The notes beneath the pieces are model-generated. The model saw only the letters and a program-made list of their open reading frames with translations. It searched no databases and had not been told where the DNA came from. Positions 49,353-57,208 of a stretch of DNA of 64,000 nt are shown here, piece by piece. The translations under genes and the position numbers were made by a program. The stretch is from Piscirickettsiaceae bacterium (lineage in GTDB: Bacteria; Pseudomonadota; Gammaproteobacteria; Nitrosococcales; Methylophagaceae): contig JAIBDZ010000001.1 in the NCBI GenBank assembly GCA_024685975.1, positions 248,001-312,000 on the forward strand. Direction: 5' to 3'. Within the stretch, counting starts at the first letter, position 1, and each line of letters starts with the position of its first letter.

Positions 49353-50147
49353 TTAAAAGCTTTTTGATACCCCAAGAACATAATGTTCTTGCCAGATTCT
49401 GGTTGTATCTTTACTTGTGTCGTAATTGGTATCATGGAAACGAAGGTCGACTTTCCAACCTTTAGAGAATGATTTCGCAATACCAACATCCCAGTAGTTC
49501 CATGGGTTGACGCGATCACTTGTGAATGATTGTCTACCGAATGTTGCTGATACGCTGTAACCATCACCTAAGTCATAGGTTGGTGTAAGTTGGTAAGAAA
49601 GACCTTTTACGCCATCAGTACCAAACCAATCATTTAGCGTTGGTACGACTTCACCAGCTAGATTCCAGCGGCCGAACTGTTTGTTTGCTTGAATATATAA
49701 TTCGGTGTAATCGTAGTTATCGCCTTTCGGTTTATAACCATTGTCATATGTAGGTTCACTATTGCTGTCATTATCAACATGGTACATGTAGTGCCATAAA
49801 AGGACGTTATAGTTGATACCAGTGTCGCCAATGGTGCCAGCTTTACCAATATAAGGACCTGATTCAGCATAAACATCTGGTACTAAGTCAAACTTAACAG
49901 TAGCAGTCCAATAACCTAAATAGATGCCTGTGTCTTCGTGAGTCCAAGTGATCATGCCTTGCAGTGCTGGGATTTCACTGTTTTGTGTTTCTGAGTTACC
50001 GCGGAACATACGTTCGTTACCAATATAACCCCAGTATGAGAAGTTACCGCCCAAAAAGTCTGCGCCTTCTTCTTCTGCATAAACTGTTGTTGAGGTTACC
50101 CCTAATGCTGTTAAACCTAAAACAGCTGCTTTTAATGTGTTTTTCAT
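49353..50147 (-). CDS. TorF-family putative porin
   Basis: A 264-residue outer-membrane beta-barrel. The signal MKNTLKAAVLGLTALGVTST ends at VYA-EE. The strand pattern is typical of the Gcw_chp/TorF family: FLGGNFSYWGYIGNERMFRGNS, IPALQGMITWTHEDTGIYLGYW (in parts), LAGEVVPTLNDWFG, and terminal Phe (VLGVSKSF). TorF members often sit beside molybdoenzyme or oxide-reduction genes. ATG at 50147 with GGAAGT is chosen; a start six codons earlier is also open. A terminator follows. Confidence 0.82.
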   Translation of the reverse strand: MKNTLKAAVLGLTALGVTSTTVYAEEEGADFLGGNFSYWGYIGNERMFRGNSETQNSEIPALQGMITWTHEDTGIYLGYWTATVKFDLVPDVYAESGPYIGKAGTIGDTGINYNVLLWHYMYHVDNDSNSEPTYDNGYKPKGDNYDYTELYIQANKQFGRWNLAGEVVPTLNDWFGTDGVKGLSYQLTPTYDLGDGYSVSATFGRQSFTSDRVNPWNYWDVGIAKSFSKGWKVDLRFHDTNYDTSKDTTRIWQEHYVLGVSKSF

Positions 50148-50192
50148 GTTATTTACTTCCTTCACTTCTAAATGTCGATGTGTACTTCGGGC

Positions 50193-50717
50193 TTAAAGTG
50201 GTAAGTGGTCTAGAATTGGCCAGTAACCATATAAGTAAACCCAACCTGTAATTGCGACTTCAATACCAACAAAGTAAGTACCGAAGATAGTGATGCCCAT
50301 TACATTAGTATTACCTTTAGCAAGTACTAAGTAGAATAGGTACCAAAGAATACCGTAAGTGACCCACTCAAATGCCCAACCCATATCGCCACCTTGGAAG
50401 GCTTTGATTGCATATGGGATAGTTGTAATAGCAACTAAAAGGCAGTAGTAACCTAATGCACGTTGGTCTTCTGCACCACGTAATGCATTAATACCGATCC
50501 AAAGATAAGTGATGGCGAAAAGTAATCCACCCGCTGATAATGGAATGTTGTTTTGAACTAAACCAAAGAAGAGTGCACCAATAAATGCGAGTACACCAAC
50601 GATAAGGTTAAATACCCCAACGTCCTTAGACTCTACTTTGCCCTGAAGCCACATCGCATTGACGATGAGGATGAAACCGATAAAGAGTAATGGAACCCCT
50701 AAAAAGTGACCTGTCAT
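50193..50717 (-). CDS. AmiS/UreI-family channel for small neutral solutes
   Basis: A 174-residue protein with six or seven helices: VPLLFIGFILIVNAMWLQG, VFNLIVGVLAFIGALFFGL, LSAGGLLFAITYLWIGINAL, YYCLLVAITTIPYAIKAF, WAFEWVTYGILWYLFYLVLA and FGTYFVGIEVAITGWVYLYG. This is the AmiS/UreI pattern; known members pass urea, acetamide and similar amides. AAGGATACATT gives a good start. It is the first gene of the porin-molybdoenzyme-reductase chain, with no urease or amidase genes next to it. Confidence 0.82.
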   Translation of the reverse strand: MTGHFLGVPLLFIGFILIVNAMWLQGKVESKDVGVFNLIVGVLAFIGALFFGLVQNNIPLSAGGLLFAITYLWIGINALRGAEDQRALGYYCLLVAITTIPYAIKAFQGGDMGWAFEWVTYGILWYLFYLVLAKGNTNVMGITIFGTYFVGIEVAITGWVYLYGYWPILDHLPL

Positions 50718-50852
50718 AATGTATCCTTATAAGTGTGTTTAAACTGGACTAACATGTATTACTTTTTTGTTAGGTGTTAAAAAGAACTTTTGTGAATAAA
50801 AGGTAGTCACAGGTCGTGAGAATGTCGGCACCGTTATTTTGTTAAAATATAT

Positions 50853-50867
50853 TTGAATCATATTCAA
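50853..50867. promoter_or_regulatory. Operator-like dyad upstream of the channel-porin-molybdoenzyme operon
   Basis: TTGAAT-CAT-ATTCAA is a perfect 6-3-6 dyad, 136 bp before the first ATG. It resembles FNR/CRP half-sites (TTGA...TCAA) but the spacing is one base longer than the FNR box, so the regulator is uncertain. Confidence 0.35.
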
Positions 50868-52049
50868 CATAATTAACCCTGATGATTACTGTCTAATGGA
50901 AATCATTGCATCCCTTGCTAAGGGACGGAGCAGATGTGTTACACATAAAGAATTGATATCGTAACTAGTGAGTGATTTTTCGATTTGTCTCATTAGTAAG
51001 TAATCTCCTCTTAGCACCTACCGATCAATGAATACCTGTTTATTCATAAAATCCCGTAAACAACTTCCCACAAGCACAGTGACAAATCGCTTACGTAGGT
51101 TGAAAACTATGCCTATTTTTGGGGATGACAAATACGTAATAATACCGAGGGTATGGTACGTAAATATACTAACCAGTTAGTCGTGGCAGTAAGGCTTAAA
51201 CGTTATAAATATCGGTGATAACGTATAGGTAGTCCGATACCGAAAAAGTGATGCTAATTCAGCTGTTTAATATGAAGGGTGGGTGTTTTTTCTAGTCCAA
51301 ATAGCCTAATAAAAAGCTTGGTTTTTTACACGACTAAATTGCTCGGTTTTTTCGATTATTCTTATAAAAAAAATTGTCTTTTATTTGTCACAAAGGTAAC
51401 AACTGTGGTTATTTGACCACTTTTTGATATAAAGAAGGGCAAATCGCGCAAAAGAAAAAAGGGTTTTGCGGGATATTAATGCTTTGTTAAATAAGCTTTG
51501 TTTATATTCATATAACTGTAAACTCGTGTTATATCAGCAAAAATTTCATTTTGCCATCATAATTAAGCCCACTTATCGAAAAAAACGATGGTGTAAAAAG
51601 TCGATTTGGACTTGAAATGGGAAAAGTTCGTATAAATCGATTTTTTCGATATATCACTTGTTCTGAATAAATTAAAAAAAGAGATAATTTCAATCAAATT
51701 GGGTCTGTTTACTCGTGACGGCCATGATGGTTTTCTTATATGTATTATTAATAATATACTTATATATATTATTGATAAGTAGATGACTCAACGCTTCGAT
51801 AAGGATATAAACGGTTGCGAAACCTGACTTTTGGATAACGATAGTAAACTTACTATTTAGCCAGAATGGTTAATCTTAGATCGTCTTTTCTTAGTGTGAT
51901 GTTGCTATTCTTTTCAGAGCATAGCAAACACATCATTTATTGATCAGAGAAAGTGTGATTTCGGGTATTCGATGAGGGAAATTAGGCGGCGAGATGGCCT
52001 ATAAGCTTATAGAATAGATGAGAATAAGCTGAACAGCTTGCTGGAGATA

Positions 52050-52238
52050 GCTATATATAAGGTATATAGCCAGCTAAAAAGAATAAAACTAACAAGCTAA
52101 AACAACGTGTATTGAAGACGTTTGCACGTTCTTCCATTGCATTTATGATTGTTAGGTGCTTAATTTACCCTATTTAGCTGGCAGTTAGCCCCAGTTTTTG
52201 GCACTTCTATATAAGATATAGTTTTTTTCGGGGCTAAC
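52050..52238. repeat. Nested inverted repeats, possible structured RNA or attC-like site
   Basis: GCTATATA/TATATAGC (52050-52070); GCCAGCTAAA (52069-52078) with its exact reverse complement at 52173-52182; CTAACAA (52089-52095) with TTGTTAG (52149-52155); and GTTAGCCCC (52184-52192) with GGGGCTAAC (52230-52238) enclosing CTATAT-AAG-ATATAG. The GTTAG/CTAAC borders and about 69-bp and 55-bp sizes recall integron attC sites, but no integrase is near. Confidence 0.5.
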
Positions 52239-52323
52239 TATTCCATAAATGGCGTATATAGGCAAGTTTTTTTGTACCTAGAATCAGTCTAGAACGTCAT
52301 TTTGTTCGGGTACAATATGAATC

Positions 52324-53217
52324 ATGACAATTTCTTATCCGAAATTAAGCCAATCTGTACAGCGTAACTTGCCAGCTTTAGTCCGTGAGCCGCTTTCATT
52401 GCTGAGTCCATATGACGATAGTTCACATGACATTTTCTTCTGCGAGACTGTGGCGGGGAAGATGGTGTTGAAAATCTGCCGGCATGATGTGATTGAGCAC
52501 TCTCAGTTTTGGTGTGGTATTAATCATTTATTTGCGGCTGATTTTCCACAGAATCTTGGGCAAGCGGCTGAAACCTATACATTACTCCGCTCGGTTGGAA
52601 CATTAGCTGTGCCAGAATTAATACAAGCCAAAGCAGGGCAATTTGTATTAACACGGTTTGTGGCGGGGCAAGATATGTCACCGACATTAGCGAATCAAAG
52701 CAGTATTAGTGATTTAGCTCACCATATTAGTCATTATCATCAATATGTTCATTCTCTATGGGGGGAGCTTTTAACTCCTCAATTTCCAGCAATAAGCTGG
52801 CCCGAACGGCTGATGAATACTCTGTTATGGCTGATTCAACAAAATAAGATCTCAGTTCCTGTAACGATGATGGATGATATCAGGCAACGAATGGAGATAT
52901 TGACCGAGACGCATTTTGTGCCTGTGATGCTCGACTTGAGGTGGGATCAGTTTCGTGTGATGGCAAGTGGTCAATTAGCATTAATTGATTTAGATGCCTT
53001 TGTGTTAGCGCCACCGGCTTTGGAATTGGTGTTATTAGAGTATGTCTTAACAGCTGAACAGTTTGCACAGTTTAAGACTATATATAAAGCGTCTATCCCG
53101 TGGCCTGATTACGAATTACAAAGGCCTTGTTATCAACTATTATTATTTTTGATGAATGTGCTGGGTGAGCAGGATCTTAACAAATGGATGGCACATTCAA
53201 TCAATGAGCCGATGTAA
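52324..53217 (+). CDS. APH-type kinase-like protein at the thiamine locus
   Basis: A 297-residue protein with an aminoglycoside-phosphotransferase/choline-kinase fold. The ATP lobe shows DIFFCETVAGKMVLKICRHD-type strands (VLKI with Lys). The catalytic loop reads VMLDLRWDQFRV where HGDLHxxN is usual, and the metal loop is LALIDLDAF. The first His is lost but Asp residues remain. Thiamine kinase (ThiK) belongs to this fold. Its 3' end overlaps the last gene of the thiamine operon by 21 bp, tail to tail. The substrate is inferred from position only; other small alcohols are possible. Confidence 0.6.
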   Translation: MTISYPKLSQSVQRNLPALVREPLSLLSPYDDSSHDIFFCETVAGKMVLKICRHDVIEHSQFWCGINHLFAADFPQNLGQAAETYTLLRSVGTLAVPELIQAKAGQFVLTRFVAGQDMSPTLANQSSISDLAHHISHYHQYVHSLWGELLTPQFPAISWPERLMNTLLWLIQQNKISVPVTMMDDIRQRMEILTETHFVPVMLDLRWDQFRVMASGQLALIDLDAFVLAPPALELVLLEYVLTAEQFAQFKTIYKASIPWPDYELQRPCYQLLLFLMNVLGEQDLNKWMAHSINEPM

Positions 53218-53856
53218 TCTTGACAGGTTGAGTTGCTGCATAGAGTCGACGATTAAATCAGCTTGATGATATTGAGCGAGGTTTTGTGGTGTTGCCACGG
53301 TCACAACCACTGTGGTGAGTTGAGCTTGTTTGGCTGCTTTTAGCCCCGTTACGGAGTCTTCTATTGCAATAGTATGGTTTGATCTAGCTTGTAACTGCTG
53401 CAACGTTGCTTGATAAAGAGCAGGGTGTGGTTTCCCTTTTTCGACATGATCAGCTGTTGAGATACTATGAAACATATCTTGTAAATCTAATGTATTTAAG
53501 ACAACATCGACTAGATATTGGGGAGAGTTGGTTGCCAAGCCGATGGGAATATCGTTAGATTTTAACGCATCAAGCAGCGATGTTACGCCTGGTAAAGCTT
53601 GTCCTTTTCCTTTAATAAGCTGTGCAACGTGATCCATCACGTCTTGTTCGACCTGTTGATGTGACTTTCCTTGCCATGGTTGTTGCTGATACCAAAATTC
53701 GGTGACCTGACGAGTGGTCATCCGGGCTGTTTTAGCAGCATCATTAGCAGTAATGGTGACACCTAAATCGGTGAAGATGTGTTTTTCAGCTTGTTGCCAC
53801 ATGGGTTCTGAATCGATAAGGGTGCCATCCATATCGAAAATAACGGCATCTAACAT
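53197..53856 (-). CDS. HAD-superfamily phosphatase, candidate thiamine-phosphate phosphatase
   Basis: A 219-residue class IA HAD hydrolase with a helical cap. Motif I DMDGTLIDSEPMW, motif II IGLATNSPQ, motif III Lys in HVEKGKPHPALY, and motif IV IAIEDSVTGLKAA are complete. It resembles the sugar-phosphatase group (YniC-like). It is the last gene of the TPP-riboswitch operon, 6 bp after pnuT, so a role in removing phosphate from thiamine phosphates or related pyrimidines is plausible but unproven. Confidence 0.75.
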   Translation of the reverse strand: MLDAVIFDMDGTLIDSEPMWQQAEKHIFTDLGVTITANDAAKTARMTTRQVTEFWYQQQPWQGKSHQQVEQDVMDHVAQLIKGKGQALPGVTSLLDALKSNDIPIGLATNSPQYLVDVVLNTLDLQDMFHSISTADHVEKGKPHPALYQATLQQLQARSNHTIAIEDSVTGLKAAKQAQLTTVVVTVATPQNLAQYHQADLIVDSMQQLNLSRLHRLID

Positions 53857-53862
53857 CAGCGG

Positions 53863-54480
53863 TTATGACGTGGCCATGGCTGAATGATATTGTTTTTGCC
53901 AACGAATAAACCCTATTGCAGCTAACACAATATAAAGCGTGAATAACAGCGCTGTCGCATAATAAGCGGTATCAATATAAAGCTGTACTGCTGCAGCATC
54001 AATCACAACCCAATAGAGCCAGTTTTGTAATACTTTTTGCGCCATGAGCCAAGTGTTCATAACCGAAAAAATAGTAATCGACGCATCGAGAAAGGGACGT
54101 TGTGAGCTGTTTGTGATATCTAAATAATAGGCCGTAATGGCAGATAAGATCAGTCCTGTGAGGATAAATAGACCTTGCTTAAACCAAGGCCAACTATGAA
54201 TCGTTAAGCTGTCTTGTTGCTGATTGACCTTACGCCATAATAAGAAACCATAAATGGCCATCGCCATATAATAAAAGTTTAATATCGCCTGCATGGGAAG
54301 CTGACCTTCCCAAAACAAAACGGTATAGATGAGCGTGCTGATGAATGCCATTGGCCAACACCAACTAGATTCTCTAGCAGCAAGCAGTATATAGGCGACA
54401 CCGAGTAAGGAAGCGATGACTTCCCAACCAGACATGACAGCAAACCCGTCTAAAATAGCGCTTACCCAATCAGCTTGCAT
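53863..54480 (-). CDS. pnuT: PnuT thiamine transporter (PnuC family)
   Basis: A 205-residue inner-membrane protein with seven helices, typical of PnuC/PnuT facilitators. Family positions: VAYILLAARESSWCWPMAFIST, LNFYYMAMAIYGFLLWRK, NWLYWVVIDAAAVQLYI and TALLFTLYIVLAAIGFIRWQK (partly quoted). Placement behind a TPP riboswitch and a TonB receptor points to thiamine rather than nicotinamide riboside. Its ATG overlaps the YkoF-like stop (TGATG), so the two are translationally coupled. Confidence 0.88.
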   Translation of the reverse strand: MQADWVSAILDGFAVMSGWEVIASLLGVAYILLAARESSWCWPMAFISTLIYTVLFWEGQLPMQAILNFYYMAMAIYGFLLWRKVNQQQDSLTIHSWPWFKQGLFILTGLILSAITAYYLDITNSSQRPFLDASITIFSVMNTWLMAQKVLQNWLYWVVIDAAAVQLYIDTAYYATALLFTLYIVLAAIGFIRWQKQYHSAMATS

Positions 54481-54740
54481 CAAGTATCCACAACATCAGC
54501 GCGATCAGTGCCGATAAACTTCATCGCGAATACACTATGGGGGAGTCTGGTAAAGACGGTTTCCATTTCAGCATCAATACAATCCATTACGTCACGATAC
54601 TCCCCAAACACTTGTGTGCTTAGACTATTACGTTTGACGATAAGCTTGTCATTCATTTCAAGCTGTTTAATGAAATGTAAAATGGGCTCAACATAGTCTT
54701 CTGTGAGTGGGTATAGGCTGATGTCTAGAGAAATTCTCAT
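54480..54740 (-). CDS. YkoF/MTH1187-like thiamine-binding protein
   Basis: An 86-residue ferredoxin-like-fold protein: ISLDISLYPLTEDYVEPILHF, STQVFGEYRDVMDCIDAEM and SVFAMKFIGTDR. This is the single-domain thiamine/HMP-binding group related to YkoF. AAGGAAAATAGA places its ATG. It sits in a TPP-riboswitch locus with pnuT, so it may bind thiamine in the cytoplasm. A terminator separates it from the TonB receptor gene upstream. Confidence 0.78.
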   Translation of the reverse strand: MRISLDISLYPLTEDYVEPILHFIKQLEMNDKLIVKRNSLSTQVFGEYRDVMDCIDAEMETVFTRLPHSVFAMKFIGTDRADVVDT

Positions 54741-54758
54741 TCTATTTTCCTTGAGTTT

Positions 54759-54791
54759 AAAAAGGGTTATGCGATTGGCATAACCCTTTTT
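54759..54791. terminator. Hairpin between the thiamine receptor and ykoF-pnuT-HAD genes
   Basis: AAAAAGGGTTATGC pairs perfectly with GCATAACCCTTTTT around GATTG. It is flanked by A and T runs, so it can act in both directions. It would reduce transcription of the three downstream genes. Confidence 0.85.
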
Positions 54792-54802
54792 TTAGACCTT
54801 GG

Positions 54803-56854
54803 TTAGTAGTCGTATATTAATGTGAGACCAACGACGCGAGGTTCAGCATATTGTTTGTATGTCTTAGAGTTTGAACCGTCATAGAGTGGTGGCGTATTAT
54901 CGAAGAAGAATCCGCGAGTGTAATAGTCTTTATCAAACAAATTACGTCCCCATAAAGAGACTTTCCAGTTTTTGTGTTGGTAATCAAGACTTGAGTTGAC
55001 GATAGCATATGAACTAGATTTGGAGTCATGGCTGTTTGAAAAGTAAAACTCATCTTTACCCTCGATATTCGCTCTGAAAGTCCACGCATTTGTCATGTAA
55101 ACTTCAGCCCCTAGACTAAATTGATACCTTGGAGCATGTGCTTGATCACGTCCGTCCGCATCGTACGAAGTAGGGTCAGGGTTTTCGTAGTCATCGAATT
55201 CGGCTTTTAGTAACCCGATAGATGAAAGAATACGGAGATGGTCGTTGACTAACCAATCAAGTTCAGCTTCGACACCATAATTTTTACCTTTAGCCGCATT
55301 TGCTATGTAATCTTTGAAAGCGCCGCCTCCAATATCAACCGAGCTTTTGACTTGTGCATCACGTCTTAAAGAATAAAAGACATTGAAACTGGTTATTAAA
55401 TCGCCTTCTAACCAAAGTGATTTTATCCCAGACTCAATATTCCACATATATTCTGTGTCGTATTGTCTTTGTGATGGTAATAGAGAAGAATTATTGTTCA
55501 CGCCACCTGAGCGGTATCCTCTGGATAGCGTGCTATAAACCATATGGTCATTATGTACTTGGTATTGTAAACCAAGTTTACCGCCAATTAGGTTCTCACT
55601 AGTATGTATGTTTAAACTGTTTGAGTCGTCATAGTCTGCTTCAAAATGTTCTAGCCTTAACCCAGAAATCAAAGTTAATTTATCTGATAAGTGAGTATTC
55701 AATTGTCCAAATATAGAAGTGTTTTTGGTGTCGTACTGACTCATTAAATTACCAAAATCCGAGTTAAGGTTTAACCCTTCATCTTGATCAAGGTGATAGA
55801 GCCCGATTGCCCAATCAGTAGAGCCATTGAAAATCAGACCATTTTCGTTTGAAAGTAGTTTAAATTCTACAGAGTAGTTTTCTCTTTCACGGTCGTAGTC
55901 TTCAGCAGCATTAAAGGCGGCTACATTTGACCAATCTGCATCATAACTGTATTTCAAATTAGACTTGGAGTAAGTGATAGCACTTTGAAGTTGTGCTTTG
56001 CTATTTATTCTATAGTCGGTTTTTAACGCAACAGCATTTGTATTTTGCGCATCAGTTCCTGGATTATCAGACGTGCTATTACGGCTGTTATCAAATGTAA
56101 ATGCATCATAGCCATTATCAATGCTTAAATGTAGTAGGTTAAGATCAATATTTAGTCTATCTGAAACTAACCATTTTAGATGTCCCCGAGCCGTGATTTC
56201 ATCATGATTCTGGGTATTGTCTCTACCTAAAAAAACATTATCCATATATCCATCAGATTGATGGCTATAGATAGATAATCGCCCAAGTAGTGAATTTTCA
56301 ATTAATGCACCACCGACGGCCAAACCTAGATTATGGGTGTTGTACTCAGCTAACCCCGCTTCCATATGTAATTCAAAATCTTCAGTTGGTTCAGTGCTGG
56401 TCATATTAATGACGCCGGCTAATGCATTGGAACCAAATTTCGTGCCTTGTGGCCCGCGAAGTACTTCTACAGACTGAATATCAAAGAGCGTTCCTGCGCC
56501 GCCACTACGGCTGAAGTCTATGCCATCAATGGTTAGGCCTACAGCTGGGTTAACGGGGGCTTCGCTGAATTTGCTCCGCTCACCAATACCACGAATTTGA
56601 TAGTACTGACCACGAGACGCGCCACTTGAAACGTTTACATTGGGTGCGAGGTTTAATATATCTTCGACATGCTGTGCACCACGGGCTTCAATGGTTTGTT
56701 CATCAATGGTTGTTAAGCTGACAGGTGTTTCTAACGCGGTTGTAGGGCGAAAATCAGCACTGATCACTAAATCAGGTAATTCAACTGATGCGTCAGCGAA
56801 AGCGTTGCTGGATAATAATGTCGCGATGCTGAGAGAAAGTGTTCTAAGTTTCAT
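54803..56854 (-). CDS. TonB-dependent outer-membrane receptor for thiamine
   Basis: A 683-residue outer-membrane receptor. Signal MKLRTLSLSIATLLSSNAFA, then a TonB box-like ELPDLVISAD, a plug domain (ETPVSLTTIDEQTIEARG, YQIRGIGERS, SVEVLRGPQGTKFGSNALAGV), and a 22-strand barrel ending ...GLTLIYDY with a terminal aromatic residue. Start 56854 has AGGA at good spacing; an ATG eight codons upstream lacks it. A TPP riboswitch lies 99 bp upstream, so thiamine or its precursor is the substrate; earlier studies named such receptors omr1. Confidence 0.9.
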   Translation of the reverse strand: MKLRTLSLSIATLLSSNAFADASVELPDLVISADFRPTTALETPVSLTTIDEQTIEARGAQHVEDILNLAPNVNVSSGASRGQYYQIRGIGERSKFSEAPVNPAVGLTIDGIDFSRSGGAGTLFDIQSVEVLRGPQGTKFGSNALAGVINMTSTEPTEDFELHMEAGLAEYNTHNLGLAVGGALIENSLLGRLSIYSHQSDGYMDNVFLGRDNTQNHDEITARGHLKWLVSDRLNIDLNLLHLSIDNGYDAFTFDNSRNSTSDNPGTDAQNTNAVALKTDYRINSKAQLQSAITYSKSNLKYSYDADWSNVAAFNAAEDYDRERENYSVEFKLLSNENGLIFNGSTDWAIGLYHLDQDEGLNLNSDFGNLMSQYDTKNTSIFGQLNTHLSDKLTLISGLRLEHFEADYDDSNSLNIHTSENLIGGKLGLQYQVHNDHMVYSTLSRGYRSGGVNNNSSLLPSQRQYDTEYMWNIESGIKSLWLEGDLITSFNVFYSLRRDAQVKSSVDIGGGAFKDYIANAAKGKNYGVEAELDWLVNDHLRILSSIGLLKAEFDDYENPDPTSYDADGRDQAHAPRYQFSLGAEVYMTNAWTFRANIEGKDEFYFSNSHDSKSSSYAIVNSSLDYQHKNWKVSLWGRNLFDKDYYTRGFFFDNTPPLYDGSNSKTYKQYAEPRVVGLTLIYDY

Positions 56855-56952
56855 TCGTGTCCTAATGTATTGGGTCATAATTGAGGACAGGGGAGATCAA
56901 GCATTGTTGCAAATGAAAGCAAAACAATCCAAATAGAGTGAGTGGTTGATCA

Positions 56953-57035
56953 GCCTGTCCCTACGCCAGTATTAACTGGATCAGGTTCATTGGGTTCTTC
57001 GACGAAATCTCAGGCTTTGCAGCCACCCCAAGGCG
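56953..57035 (-). promoter_or_regulatory. TPP riboswitch (THI box)
   Basis: On the minus strand the conserved elements are GGGGTGGC, GCCTGAGA, GAACCTGATC, GTTAATACTGGCGTAGGG and a final ACAGG-type P1 strand, in proper order. The P1 arms are near CGCCTTGG and the end at 56953. It binds thiamine pyrophosphate and should shut off the receptor gene when vitamin is plentiful. Confidence 0.97.
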
Positions 57036-57136
57036 TTATGATTTTGAAATCAATGGGTTAATTATACGCATAAAATGGCTTGATGAGTTAATGAGCTTGG
57101 GTGACTATAGTAAAGAATAGAAAAACAACTCTTCCC

Positions 57137-57164
57137 CTTGAACTTTAAAACCTTGCCCCCATTT
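57137..57164 (+). promoter_or_regulatory. Sigma-32 heat-shock promoter for htpG
   Basis: CTTGAAC, a 13-bp spacer, then CCCCATTT match the sigma-32 consensus (CTTGAAA, CCCCATNT) almost perfectly. It is 45 bp before the htpG ATG. Confidence 0.85.
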
Positions 57165-57208
57165 GTTGTGTTTAAGATAAACAACGCCAAGATGGAGGCA
57201 GAATTTCA

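Larger units (their letters stand above)
50718..52323. other. 1.6-kb AT-rich non-coding region with many inverted repeats
   Basis: No frame is open for more than about 60 codons and I recognise no tRNA or known RNA. It lies between divergent genes. Symmetric elements: TTGAAT-CAT-ATTCAA (50853-50867), TCCCTT-GCT-AAGGGA (50911-50925), AATAATATA/TATATTATT (51750-51773), the palindrome CTATAAGCTTATAG (51999-52012), and a nested set at 52.05-52.24 kb listed separately. It may be a long regulatory region, hold a small RNA, or be a decayed gene. Confidence 0.6.

Noticed and set aside
50853-50867. FNR box upstream of the channel-porin operon
   Set aside because: TTGA and TCAA halves are present but spaced one base too far. 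Kept only as an unassigned dyad.
52089-52155. Definite integron attC site
   Set aside because: Only the right border fits GTTRRRY; the left border breaks the consensus and there is no integrase or cassette array. Kept as a low-confidence structural observation.
52880-53068. Minus-strand frame inside the APH-like gene
   Set aside because: It is a mirror of the plus-strand coding frame without ribosome site or domain.
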